Source: Polynucleobacter sp. MG-Unter2-18 (GTDB lineage Bacteria > Pseudomonadota > Gammaproteobacteria > Burkholderiales > Burkholderiaceae). Taken from it: a stretch of 64,000 bases of DNA. The DNA lies in assembly GCF_018687675.1 (NCBI RefSeq), contig NZ_CP061302.1, forward strand, positions 1,004,192-1,068,191, given 5' to 3'. Under the pieces are notes generated by a model. The model was given only the letters and a program-made list of their open reading frames with translations. It had not been told where the DNA came from and did not search any database. A program made the position numbers and the translations under genes. Positions 57,505-64,000 of the stretch are shown piece by piece (position 1 is the first letter of the stretch; the number at the start of each line of letters is the position of its first letter).

Positions 57505-58242
57505 CTAGTTTAATTTGTTGTCGTAATGCTGACCGTTAGTGTCATATCTTGCGTGCCGAATTTCTACTGGTTTATTCCCGTAGGTGAAAGCCACACGTTC
57601 AACAGAGAGTAAGGCGGCACCCTCTGAAATTTGGAGATATTTGGCTAGGTCTGAACCCGCCAAGACGGCCTTAATTTTTTCCTCCGCCCGAACCATATGA
57701 GTAGCATATTCACTCTCATAGAAGGCATACATTGGGCCAGGCCAAGCATTGAGCATCTCTAGATTTAAGCCTTTAAAACGGGCTTCGGGGAGCCAAATCT
57801 CTTCAAAAGCGATTGGTCGACCCGCAGAGCTTTGTATTCGATCAATCCGAATAATTGCATCACCTGGCTTGAGCTTGAGTAAGCGAGCAATATAGGGGTC
57901 CGATGGGATGTTCTCGCAGGCTAAAAACTGGTTTTTTAGGTGCAACTTCTCACCAGAATCAGGCTCTAAACGTAAAAAACGATATTGGAAGTCTTCCTCT
58001 TGGTGGGTTGCTACAAAGGTACCCTTGCCCTGGCGACGAATTAGCAAGTTTTGCGCAGCTAGTTCATCAATGGCCTTACGAACCGTCCCCTGACTCACTG
58101 CGTATCGGGCTGCAAGTTCCATCTCACTGGGGATTGCATCACCAGGCAACCATTCAGAGGCCTGCAAACTCGCCAATATCATGGCTTTAATTTGCTCATA
58201 CAGCGGGCTAAACGAGGCAATTGGTTCGGATATAAGGGACAA
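57505..58242 (-). CDS. GntR/HutC-family regulator with UTRA domain
   Basis: A 245-residue regulator. The N-terminal winged helix (about 10-78) contains YAVSQGTVRKAIDELAAQNLLIRRQGKGTF, shown here as its core VSQGTVRKAIDEL and RRQGKGTFV. The C-terminal UTRA domain (about 95-240) binds a small effector. It lies between the sdh operon and the divergent mdh, and a strong palindrome stands in the intergenic region; control of TCA genes is inferred. The effector cannot be read from sequence. Confidence 0.9.
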   Translation of the reverse strand: MSLISEPIASFSPLYEQIKAMILASLQASEWLPGDAIPSEMELAARYAVSQGTVRKAIDELAAQNLLIRRQGKGTFVATHQEEDFQYRFLRLEPDSGEKLHLKNQFLACENIPSDPYIARLLKLKPGDAIIRIDRIQSSAGRPIAFEEIWLPEARFKGLNLEMLNAWPGPMYAFYESEYATHMVRAEEKIKAVLAGSDLAKYLQISEGAALLSVERVAFTYGNKPVEIRHARYDTNGQHYDNKLN

Positions 58243-58286
58243 ATTAGCTCCACTACAACTGATGTTGGATAAAATTGAGGCTTATT

Positions 58287-58308
58287 TCATATCTTATATA
58301 AGACATGA
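58287..58308. promoter_or_regulatory. Near-perfect 22-bp palindrome, probable GntR operator
   Basis: Half-sites TCATATCTTAT and ATAAGACATGA are reverse complements except at one position. The site is 45 bases from the start of the GntR-type gene and about 83 bases before mdh, and it directly touches the mdh -35 box. Length and symmetry fit a dimeric GntR regulator. Confidence 0.75.
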
Positions 58309-58338
58309 TTGACAGTGTAAATGGAAAGTCCATACACT
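58309..58338 (+). promoter_or_regulatory. Sigma-70 type promoter before mdh
   Basis: TTGACA (58309-58314) is a perfect -35 box; TACACT (58333-58338) lies 18 bases later as a moderate -10. The upstream palindrome is immediately adjacent, so a bound regulator would interfere with or contact RNA polymerase. Confidence 0.65.
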
Positions 58339-58390
58339 TGAATGGATAATAGAAAAAATAATTAATTAACCTCAACTGGAGTTATTAGTA

Positions 58391-59380
58391 ATGGCAAAAG
58401 CCCCAATGCGTGTTGCAGTCACCGGTGCAGCCGGTCAAATCGGATATTCCCTACTCTTTCGTATCGCCAATGGCGACTTATTGGGCAAAGATCAGCCAGT
58501 TATCCTTCAGTTATTAGAAATTCCTGACGAAAAAGCTCAAAAAGCCCTAGCTGGCGTGATGATGGAGCTCGAAGACTGCGCTTTCCCCCTGTTGGCAGGT
58601 ATGACAGCGCACTCTGACCCAATGACCGCATTCAAAGATATCGATGTTGCTTTATTGGTTGGCGCACGTCCACGTGGCCCAGGTATGGAGCGCAAAGATT
58701 TACTCTCAGCCAATGCGCAGATTTTTACAGCGCAAGGTAAGGCATTGAACGCCGTAGCTAAGAAAACAGTCAAAGTATTGGTGGTTGGCAATCCAGCAAA
58801 CACCAATGCCTATATCGCCATGAAGTCTGCACCAGATATCCCTGCGAAAAACTTTACAGCGATGTTGCGCTTAGATCACAACCGCGCGCTCTCACAATTG
58901 GCTAACAAGCTAAACAAGCCTGTTGCTGATATTGAGAAACTGGTTGTGTGGGGTAACCATAGCCCTACCATGTACCCTGATTACCGCTTTGCGACTATCG
59001 ACGGCAAGTCTGTAAAAGACAGCATCAATGATGCAGCATGGAATAAAGACACTTTCATTCCTACAGTTGGCAAGCGTGGCGCGGCCATTATTGAAGCCCG
59101 AGGCCTGTCTTCTGCAGCATCTGCAGCTAATGCGGCAATTGACCATGTGCGCGATTGGGTTTTGGGTACCAATGGTAAGTGGGTCACTATGGGTATTCCA
59201 TCTAAAGGCGAATACGGTATTCCTACTGAAGTAATCTACGGCTACCCAGTAACTTGCGAAAACGGCGAATACAAGATGGTTGAGGGTTTAGAAATTGATG
59301 AGTTCTCACGTGAACGTATGAACCACACGCTCAATGAATTGCTTGAAGAGCAAGCTGGCGTTAAACATCTCCTCTCATAA
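58391..59380 (+). CDS. mdh: Malate dehydrogenase
   Basis: A 329-residue NAD-dependent enzyme of the cytosolic-type MDH group usual in betaproteobacteria. The NAD motif is [20 protein letters not shown] (about 10-29); [19 protein letters not shown] holds substrate Arg residues; the catalytic His is in [12 protein letters not shown] and Asp in [11 protein letters not shown]. It oxidises malate to oxaloacetate. AACTGGAG precedes the ATG. It is divergent from the GntR-type regulator gene. Confidence 0.97.
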   Translation: MAKAPMRVAVTGAAGQIGYSLLFRIANGDLLGKDQPVILQLLEIPDEKAQKALAGVMMELEDCAFPLLAGMTAHSDPMTAFKDIDVALLVGARPRGPGMERKDLLSANAQIFTAQGKALNAVAKKTVKVLVVGNPANTNAYIAMKSAPDIPAKNFTAMLRLDHNRALSQLANKLNKPVADIEKLVVWGNHSPTMYPDYRFATIDGKSVKDSINDAAWNKDTFIPTVGKRGAAIIEARGLSSAASAANAAIDHVRDWVLGTNGKWVTMGIPSKGEYGIPTEVIYGYPVTCENGEYKMVEGLEIDEFSRERMNHTLNELLEEQAGVKHLLS

Positions 59381-59392
59381 GGATTTATACAT

Positions 59393-59767
59393 ATGAAGCA
59401 AACCCTTCTCATCGCTAGCTTGGTCGCAGGCGCCCTTCTGGGATCTGCCCAAGCCATTGCTAGCGAAGAAGTATCCACTTGGATTTGTAGTGAAAGTAAG
59501 CAATTCAAAACTTCAGGAACAACTGAAACGGTTCGCCTTACTTGGGAATCGAAAACATTTGACCTGAAGCGCGAAAACTCCCTACCGGGAAGCTTGCGTT
59601 ATAAAAATGCTACTACCGGACACGATCTTGTCGTGTTGGGCAATAAGGCAATGCTGTTCAATATTAAGTCTGGAACTCGCCTTGCTGATTTCTGCCAAAC
59701 AGCAGAGATGAAGACTGGCAAGCTTCCACACTTGTTTGCGAATTCAGAGCCTTTTGTACAGAACTAA
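59393..59767 (+). CDS. Exported small protein, possibly MliC-like lysozyme inhibitor
   Basis: A 124-residue protein with a signal peptide (about 1-23, AQAIAS). The mature part has two cysteines (in TWICSESKQ and ADFCQTAEM) and a beta-rich core: VRLTWESKTFDLKRE, LPGSLRYKN and LVVLGNKAMLFN. This order of Cys, V-L strand, R-S-GxRY-like stretch, GxxAML and closing Cys resembles MliC/PliC inhibitors of c-type lysozyme, but the match is by eye and distant. It follows mdh by 12 bases and ends before a strong terminator. Confidence 0.7.
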   Translation: MKQTLLIASLVAGALLGSAQAIASEEVSTWICSESKQFKTSGTTETVRLTWESKTFDLKRENSLPGSLRYKNATTGHDLVVLGNKAMLFNIKSGTRLADFCQTAEMKTGKLPHLFANSEPFVQN

Positions 59768-59783
59768 AGCAATGCTTCATAGT

Positions 59784-59812
59784 AAAAAAGCCGAGACGTT
59801 CTCGGCTTTTTT
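59784..59812 (+). terminator. Rho-independent terminator after the mdh group
   Basis: AAAAAAGCCGAG pairs with CTCGGCTTTTTT around an ACGTT loop, 17 bases after the stop of the small exported protein. The flanking A and T tracts are symmetric, so it may also serve the convergent DUF2863 gene that ends 38 bases away. Confidence 0.9.
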
Positions 59813-59849
59813 ATTTGTATCTTTCAGTTTTAAAACTGACTGAATTAAT

Positions 59850-61061
59850 TTAATGAAATAAGGGTTGCTGTGTCGGCGCATCATCTGGTAACTCCGCATG
59901 CACAGCATCACCTGATCGATCTGGGAATAGCGGAGCTCCGCAGTCATCACAAAGCTCTGGGTCAAAAAGCATTGCATGGCGAAAGACATCTTCAACACCA
60001 GCATTACGAAGCGCATCTGCAATTCGCTTCATCGGACTTTCATCATCAGACAAATCATTGAGTGCATCGTTGGCAACACTCTCGCGATCGTACAAAGGCC
60101 AGATCACTCCATACACCACTTCAGCAGAGCCTTTTAAGCTAAAAGAAATTCGATACTCATCCGCCTGATCTTCACCAAAAGCTCCCACTACGCAGGACAA
60201 TCCCGCAGGCATCACTCCGAGAGTACTCTCTAGAAAATTCGCAGCAGCTCGAATACTCAGTGGACGTACTTGTTTATCCGCCAATCGACAGTTAGTGAAA
60301 TACGCCTCCGGCAATAGGAGCTCAAACTCGCAACCCGGTAAGAGTGCGGCAATAGGATCTTGCATTGCGTTTTGCCAACCAATTAAGCTCACGCCACGCT
60401 CTTGACGTGTTGGCACCTCAGCTTGCCAACGGAATAAGGGCATTCCAGATGGGGCAGCAACGGCAGCGATGATGAAACGTGGATCAGCTAAAACTGCAAT
60501 GGTCTCCGACATATCGCGCAACTCTAACTTCACTTCACTGGCGGTAATAGCGGCCGTAGCTAGAGCCTCGGTTAGTAAACGCGTTTGGCAGTGAGAGTGC
60601 GGCATTTGATCAATGCTGTAAAGCCAAGGAACAATCGCCAGGCGGGTGTCACTAGAAGCTATTGAGCTATGTAATGCAGCGGCAGTAGATTCAATGACAT
60701 TTACCGGCAATGCCCCGGAAGGAATTTGATAGCGAGTGTGGGCAACGATGGGTAAAGCCAATAGCAGCACATCCCAATTCTGACCTTCATGCTCCATGAC
60801 TAAGGATTCAGCTAGCGTCTCAGCACAATCAGCAAGTACCTCGAAGGCCAGCGTATTAATTCGAAATGTTTGATCTAGGGATGCGTCGATCACATTTTGA
60901 TTTTGACTTTTGAGAAGGCGCATTAAGCGAACATTTAAGCGCTCTTCCCAAAACTGGTCTTCAATATGACTCCCAGAAGCTGCTAAAGAGATAGCATCAG
61001 CTACTAGGCGCTCAACATCTGGTGAAGCACGTTGTGAGGATTTAGTGCGATGAACAGCCAT
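59850..61061 (-). CDS. DUF2863 family protein
   Basis: A 403-residue soluble protein of unknown function, recognised as the DUF2863 type found mainly in Burkholderiales. There is no signal peptide or membrane segment. The N-terminal half is Ala/Leu-rich helical; LCDDCGAPLFPD near the C-terminus holds a CxxC that could bind a metal, followed by an acidic tail ending QQPLFH. It lies 11 bases after yaaA on the same strand. Confidence 0.75.
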   Translation of the reverse strand: MAVHRTKSSQRASPDVERLVADAISLAASGSHIEDQFWEERLNVRLMRLLKSQNQNVIDASLDQTFRINTLAFEVLADCAETLAESLVMEHEGQNWDVLLLALPIVAHTRYQIPSGALPVNVIESTAAALHSSIASSDTRLAIVPWLYSIDQMPHSHCQTRLLTEALATAAITASEVKLELRDMSETIAVLADPRFIIAAVAAPSGMPLFRWQAEVPTRQERGVSLIGWQNAMQDPIAALLPGCEFELLLPEAYFTNCRLADKQVRPLSIRAAANFLESTLGVMPAGLSCVVGAFGEDQADEYRISFSLKGSAEVVYGVIWPLYDRESVANDALNDLSDDESPMKRIADALRNAGVEDVFRHAMLFDPELCDDCGAPLFPDRSGDAVHAELPDDAPTQQPLFH

Positions 61062-61072
61062 GGTGCACTCTC

Positions 61073-61849
61073 CTACTTTCTCTCGGGACGTCTAAATAAC
61101 GGTTTTTCTAGTTTAGATTCAGAGGCAACATATTTGTAACCATCCAAATTGAAACCCTTCAAATCTGCAGGATCGGTAATCCGGTTTTCGACAACATAGC
61201 GGGCCATCAACCCCCTTGCCCGCTTGGCGTAGAAAGAGATGATTTTGTACTTACCATCCTTACCGTCTTGAAATACCGGAGAGATCACAGGGCAATCTAA
61301 GTTTTTTGCTTGCAAGACCTTGAAATACTCTTCGGATGCTAAGTTGAGAAGTACAGGCTTCTTTTGCTGCTCCAGTAGTTTCTTAAGGGACTCAGTCACG
61401 CGCTCTCCCCAAAAAGCGTATAGATCCTTACCTCGGGCATTCTTAAAGGAAGTGCCCATCTCCAAGCGGTAAGGCTGCATTAAATCTAGGGGGCGGAGAG
61501 CACCATACAAGCCTGACAAGATACGAAGATGATCTTGTGCAAAATCCATGGCCTTGGAATTTAGTGTCTTGACGTCAAACCCGTCATAGACATCGCCATT
61601 AAAGGCGTAAATAGCCGGCTTGCTATTCGCATCTGTAAATTTCTTAGACCAATCGCGATAGCGGCCCACATTCAATGCAGCCAACTGATCAGAAAGACCC
61701 ATCAGATCGGCGACCTCCTGAGGTGAGAGCTTCTTCAAATCAGCTATCAGCTTGGCTGATTCAGAGACAAACTCTGGCAAGGTTGGAGCCTTGACCCTGA
61801 CTGGGGTTTTGTAATCTAGGGATTTCGCGGGTGAAAGGACGATCAGCAT
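61073..61849 (-). CDS. yaaA: Peroxide stress protein YaaA
   Basis: A 258-residue YaaA/DUF328 protein, beginning [16 protein letters not shown]. Family stretches are [39 protein letters not shown] and [14 protein letters not shown]. YaaA lowers free iron and DNA damage during H2O2 stress in E. coli. It is divergent from the aminotransferase gene (68-base gap). Confidence 0.94.
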   Translation of the reverse strand: MLIVLSPAKSLDYKTPVRVKAPTLPEFVSESAKLIADLKKLSPQEVADLMGLSDQLAALNVGRYRDWSKKFTDANSKPAIYAFNGDVYDGFDVKTLNSKAMDFAQDHLRILSGLYGALRPLDLMQPYRLEMGTSFKNARGKDLYAFWGERVTESLKKLLEQQKKPVLLNLASEEYFKVLQAKNLDCPVISPVFQDGKDGKYKIISFYAKRARGLMARYVVENRITDPADLKGFNLDGYKYVASESKLEKPLFRRPERK

Positions 61850-61917
61850 GGCACAATTTGAAGATGAATTTCCACCATTCTAGCGACTACCTTCGATATT
61901 TGCCCTAAACCGCCTGC

Positions 61918-63120
61918 ATGGACCAAAACCTCGCCCTCAGCCCAGACTTTCCAAGTCGCCTACCCAAGGTAGGTACAACTGTCTTTACGATCATGTCGGC
62001 CCTCGCTGCCAAGTATCAGGCCATTAACTTAGGGCAAGGTTTCCCGGACTTTCCCTGCGATCGAGAGCTCATATCTGAGGTTCATGCAGCAATGCTGGAT
62101 GATCACAATCAATATCCACCGATGATGGGAATTACAGAGCTACGCCAAGGTGTGTCACAAAAAATATCCGCGTTGTATGGTCGTGACTACGATACTGATA
62201 CAGAGATCACCATTACAGCCGGTGGCACCCAAGGAATTATGACAGCCATTTTGTGCTGCGTCAGTCCAGGCGATGAAGTGGTCATCATTGAACCCGCTTA
62301 CGATAGCTATCGACCATCGATTGATTTAGCAGGAGGTAAAACGGTTGCCGTATCTTTAACTGCCAACCGCGATGACCAAGGAATTGTGAGCTCTTATTCA
62401 ATACCCTGGGATGATCTGGCAAAAGCAATCAATACCAAAACCCGACTCGTCATAATCAATACACCGCACAATCCAACCGGCATGGTGTGGCAGTCAACCG
62501 ATCTTGAGCGTCTAGCCAATTTGGTCAGAAATACAAATGCACTGATCTTAAGCGACGAAGTCTATGAGCACATGGTGTTTGATGGACATCAACACATTAG
62601 TATTGCAAGTCACCCTGAATTAGCAGCGCGTAGTTTTCTGATATCCAGTTTTGGTAAGACCTATCATGTCACCGGCTGGAAGGTGGGCTATGTAGCAGCG
62701 CCTGCAGCGATGATGGCAGAGTTTCGCAAGGTGCATCAGTTCAATGTGTTTACAGTCAATACGCCAATGCAATATGGTCTTGCTGAGTACCTCAAGAATG
62801 CAGATCACTATTTAGGATTACCATCTTTCTATCAAGCTAAGCGGGACTACTTTAGAAAAGGTTTACAGCAAACCAAGTTCAAACTACTGCCCGCCCCAGC
62901 AAGCTATTTTCAGTGCGTCAATTACACCGAGCTCGGAATCTCACAAGCAAGCTTAAGCGAAGCAGATTTTTGCTCTTGGTTAACCACCGAGATTGGCGTA
63001 GCAGCTATTCCGGTCTCTGCTTTTTACGCCAAGCCAATTGAGTCAGGTGTAATTCGTTTTTGTTTTGCCAAAGAAGAAAAAACGCTTTCAACTGCATTAG
63101 AGCGTTTGCAAACTCTATAG
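61918..63120 (+). CDS. PLP-dependent aminotransferase (methionine aminotransferase/KAT type)
   Basis: A 400-residue class I aminotransferase. NLGQGFPDFPCD, the NTPHNPTG loop (about 181-188), SDEVYEHMVFDG and the PLP lysine in SSFGKTYHVTGWKVGY (about 241-256) are visible. The sequence most resembles YbdL-like methionine/aromatic aminotransferases, which may feed the methionine salvage pathway or 2-oxoacid metabolism; substrate is not determined. It is followed by a GST gene with a 14-base gap. Confidence 0.88.
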   Translation: MDQNLALSPDFPSRLPKVGTTVFTIMSALAAKYQAINLGQGFPDFPCDRELISEVHAAMLDDHNQYPPMMGITELRQGVSQKISALYGRDYDTDTEITITAGGTQGIMTAILCCVSPGDEVVIIEPAYDSYRPSIDLAGGKTVAVSLTANRDDQGIVSSYSIPWDDLAKAINTKTRLVIINTPHNPTGMVWQSTDLERLANLVRNTNALILSDEVYEHMVFDGHQHISIASHPELAARSFLISSFGKTYHVTGWKVGYVAAPAAMMAEFRKVHQFNVFTVNTPMQYGLAEYLKNADHYLGLPSFYQAKRDYFRKGLQQTKFKLLPAPASYFQCVNYTELGISQASLSEADFCSWLTTEIGVAAIPVSAFYAKPIESGVIRFCFAKEEKTLSTALERLQTL

Positions 63121-63134
63121 AAAAGGAATTGATC

Positions 63135-63869
63135 GTGACCATAATTAAATCAAAAAAAGACATCATTGATGTTTATAGCTGGCCAACACCAAATGGACAT
63201 AAGGTCCACATCATGCTCGAGGAGTGTGGCTATAAGTTAGGCAAAGACTGGATTGCCCATCCCATTGATATTGGTGCTGGCGATCAGTTTAAAAAAGAAT
63301 TCTTGGCGATGAGCCCAAATAACAAGATTCCAGCTATCACCGATCCCAATGGCCCTGATGGTAAACCGATCCATTTATTTGAATCCGGTGCCATCTTGCT
63401 CTACCTAGCCGCCAAAACGGGAAAGTTTTTACCTAAATCTACTCGAGGCAAATATGAGGTGTTGCAATGGCTCATGTTCCAAATGGGAGGCCTAGGGCCA
63501 CTTTTAGGGCAAAACCACCACTTTCGAATCTACGCTCCGGAGAAAATTGATTATGCGATTAATCGCTACACCAATGAAGCTAAGCGACTGTATGGAGTAA
63601 TAGATCATCAACTGAAAGATAATGCTTATATCGCTGGAAAAAGTTACTCCATTGCGGACATTGCTATTTTTCCTTGGACGCGTAACTGGAAGAACCAGGG
63701 GATTGATATCAATGAGTATCCTCACTTTAAGCGCTGGTTTGAAATGATTGGTGAACGCCCTGCTGTAAAGCGTGGCGTTGAAGTATTAACTGCATTACGC
63801 AAGCCCTTGCACGATGACAAAGCAAGAGAACAATTATTTGGCTCATCACAGTATCAAAAAAGGAAATAG
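63135..63869 (+). CDS. Glutathione S-transferase family protein (YfcG/YghU type)
   Basis: A 244-residue protein: thioredoxin-fold N-domain (DVYSWPTPNGHKVHIMLEE, with the Asn typical of nu-class GSTs; NNKIPAITDPNGPDG; FESGAILLYLAAKTGKFLP) and all-helical C-domain (SYSIADIAIFPWTRNWKNQG). YfcG and YghU act as disulfide-bond reductases with glutathione. The start is GTG 63135, with AAAAGGAA seven bases upstream; the longer frame from 63060 runs inside the aminotransferase gene and is rejected. Confidence 0.92.
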   Translation: MTIIKSKKDIIDVYSWPTPNGHKVHIMLEECGYKLGKDWIAHPIDIGAGDQFKKEFLAMSPNNKIPAITDPNGPDGKPIHLFESGAILLYLAAKTGKFLPKSTRGKYEVLQWLMFQMGGLGPLLGQNHHFRIYAPEKIDYAINRYTNEAKRLYGVIDHQLKDNAYIAGKSYSIADIAIFPWTRNWKNQGIDINEYPHFKRWFEMIGERPAVKRGVEVLTALRKPLHDDKAREQLFGSSQYQKRK

Positions 63870-63870
63870 C

Positions 63871-64000
63871 ATGAAGATTCAATCAGTCGGAGTAATTGGG
63901 GCAGGTACGATGGGCAATGGTATTGCGCAGGTCTGCGCAGTTGCCGGTCTTGATGTCGTCATGGTTGATATCAGCGATGCCGCTGTTGAGCGCGGCTTAA
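63871..64000 (+). CDS. 3-hydroxybutyryl-CoA dehydrogenase, N-terminal part (partial)
   Basis: The first 43 codons of a gene that leaves the window. The start MKIQSVGVIGAGTMGNGIAQ and following VCAVAGLDVVMVDIS are the NAD-binding fold of 3-hydroxyacyl-CoA dehydrogenases (Hbd/PaaH/FadB-like). GGAAATAGC is close before the ATG. It follows the GST gene by one base, so co-transcribed. Whether it is a short Hbd or a longer enzyme cannot be seen. Confidence 0.85.
   Translation, partial: MKIQSVGVIGAGTMGNGIAQVCAVAGLDVVMVDISDAAVERGL

Noticed and set aside
1..64000. CRISPR arrays, insertion sequences, prophage, tRNA or rRNA genes
   Set aside because: No regularly spaced repeats, transposase or integrase reading frames, or tRNA-like cloverleaf segments were found in the short intergenic spaces; this was by eye and a tRNA search program would settle the RNA part.

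Overview
The window is a chromosomal segment of a betaproteobacterium. Gene content and order are those of Burkholderiales: leuC-leuD-leuB-asd-fimV-truA-trpF-trpB-trpA-accD-folC-SPOR-cvpA-purF-metZ, then gltA-sdhEBADC-GntR-mdh, and ygfZ/mltG-tmk-holB-tatD. With the modest GC (mid-40s percent by eye, not computed) and very compact spacing, the best guess is Polynucleobacter or a close relative (inference from memory of gene order, not a search). About 76 protein genes are called. No tRNA, rRNA, CRISPR array, insertion sequence or prophage gene was seen, and no stretch longer than 300 bases lacks a gene.

Layout. 1-2.2 kb: the end of glyoxylate carboligase, then hydroxypyruvate isomerase and tartronate semialdehyde reductase, a glyoxylate-to-glycerate route. 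2.2-19.3 kb: housekeeping and small accessory genes (esterase, DUF3108 protein, K+-channel-like protein, ankyrin protein, tatD, holB, tmk, mltG, ygfZ, NRDE protein, thioesterase, SelO, msrB, yciB, bolA, parvulin, gloA, acyltransferase-like protein, DUF1289 protein, ABC-F ATPase, queuosine precursor transporter). 19.3-22.0 kb: glutaryl-CoA dehydrogenase, mnmH and a thioesterase.

22.0-35.7 kb is the most distinctive region: a minus-strand run of 15 genes for oxidation of reduced sulfur. In transcription order it is an ArsR-family regulator, soxC, soxD, soxY, soxZ, soxA, soxX, soxB, a DsrE protein, a SoxH-like metallohydrolase, a small cytochrome c, one long and two half-length YeeE/YedE transporters, and a DUF442 sulfurtransferase. 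Divergent to it are molybdate transporter genes modB and modC (SoxC needs a molybdenum cofactor) and then a high-potential iron-sulfur protein, a possible electron carrier. A complete periplasmic Sox system (XA, YZ, B, CD) is therefore encoded, suggesting a heterotroph that gains extra energy from thiosulfate.

35.7-53.7 kb holds amino acid, purine, folate and fatty acid biosynthesis genes, almost all on the minus strand, with a small entericidin-like lipoprotein between leuC and leuD. 53.7-59.4 kb is a TCA-cycle block: gltA and sdhCDABE on the minus strand, a GntR/UTRA regulator, and mdh diverging from it behind a strong inverted repeat that abuts a consensus -35 box. 59.4-64 kb holds a possible lysozyme-inhibitor-like protein, a DUF2863 protein, yaaA, an aminotransferase, a glutathione transferase and the start of a 3-hydroxyacyl-CoA dehydrogenase gene.

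No wholly new system was recognised. The points most worth following are the sulfur-oxidation island with its non-canonical cysteine pattern in the regulator, the operator/promoter before mdh, and several intercistronic hairpins.
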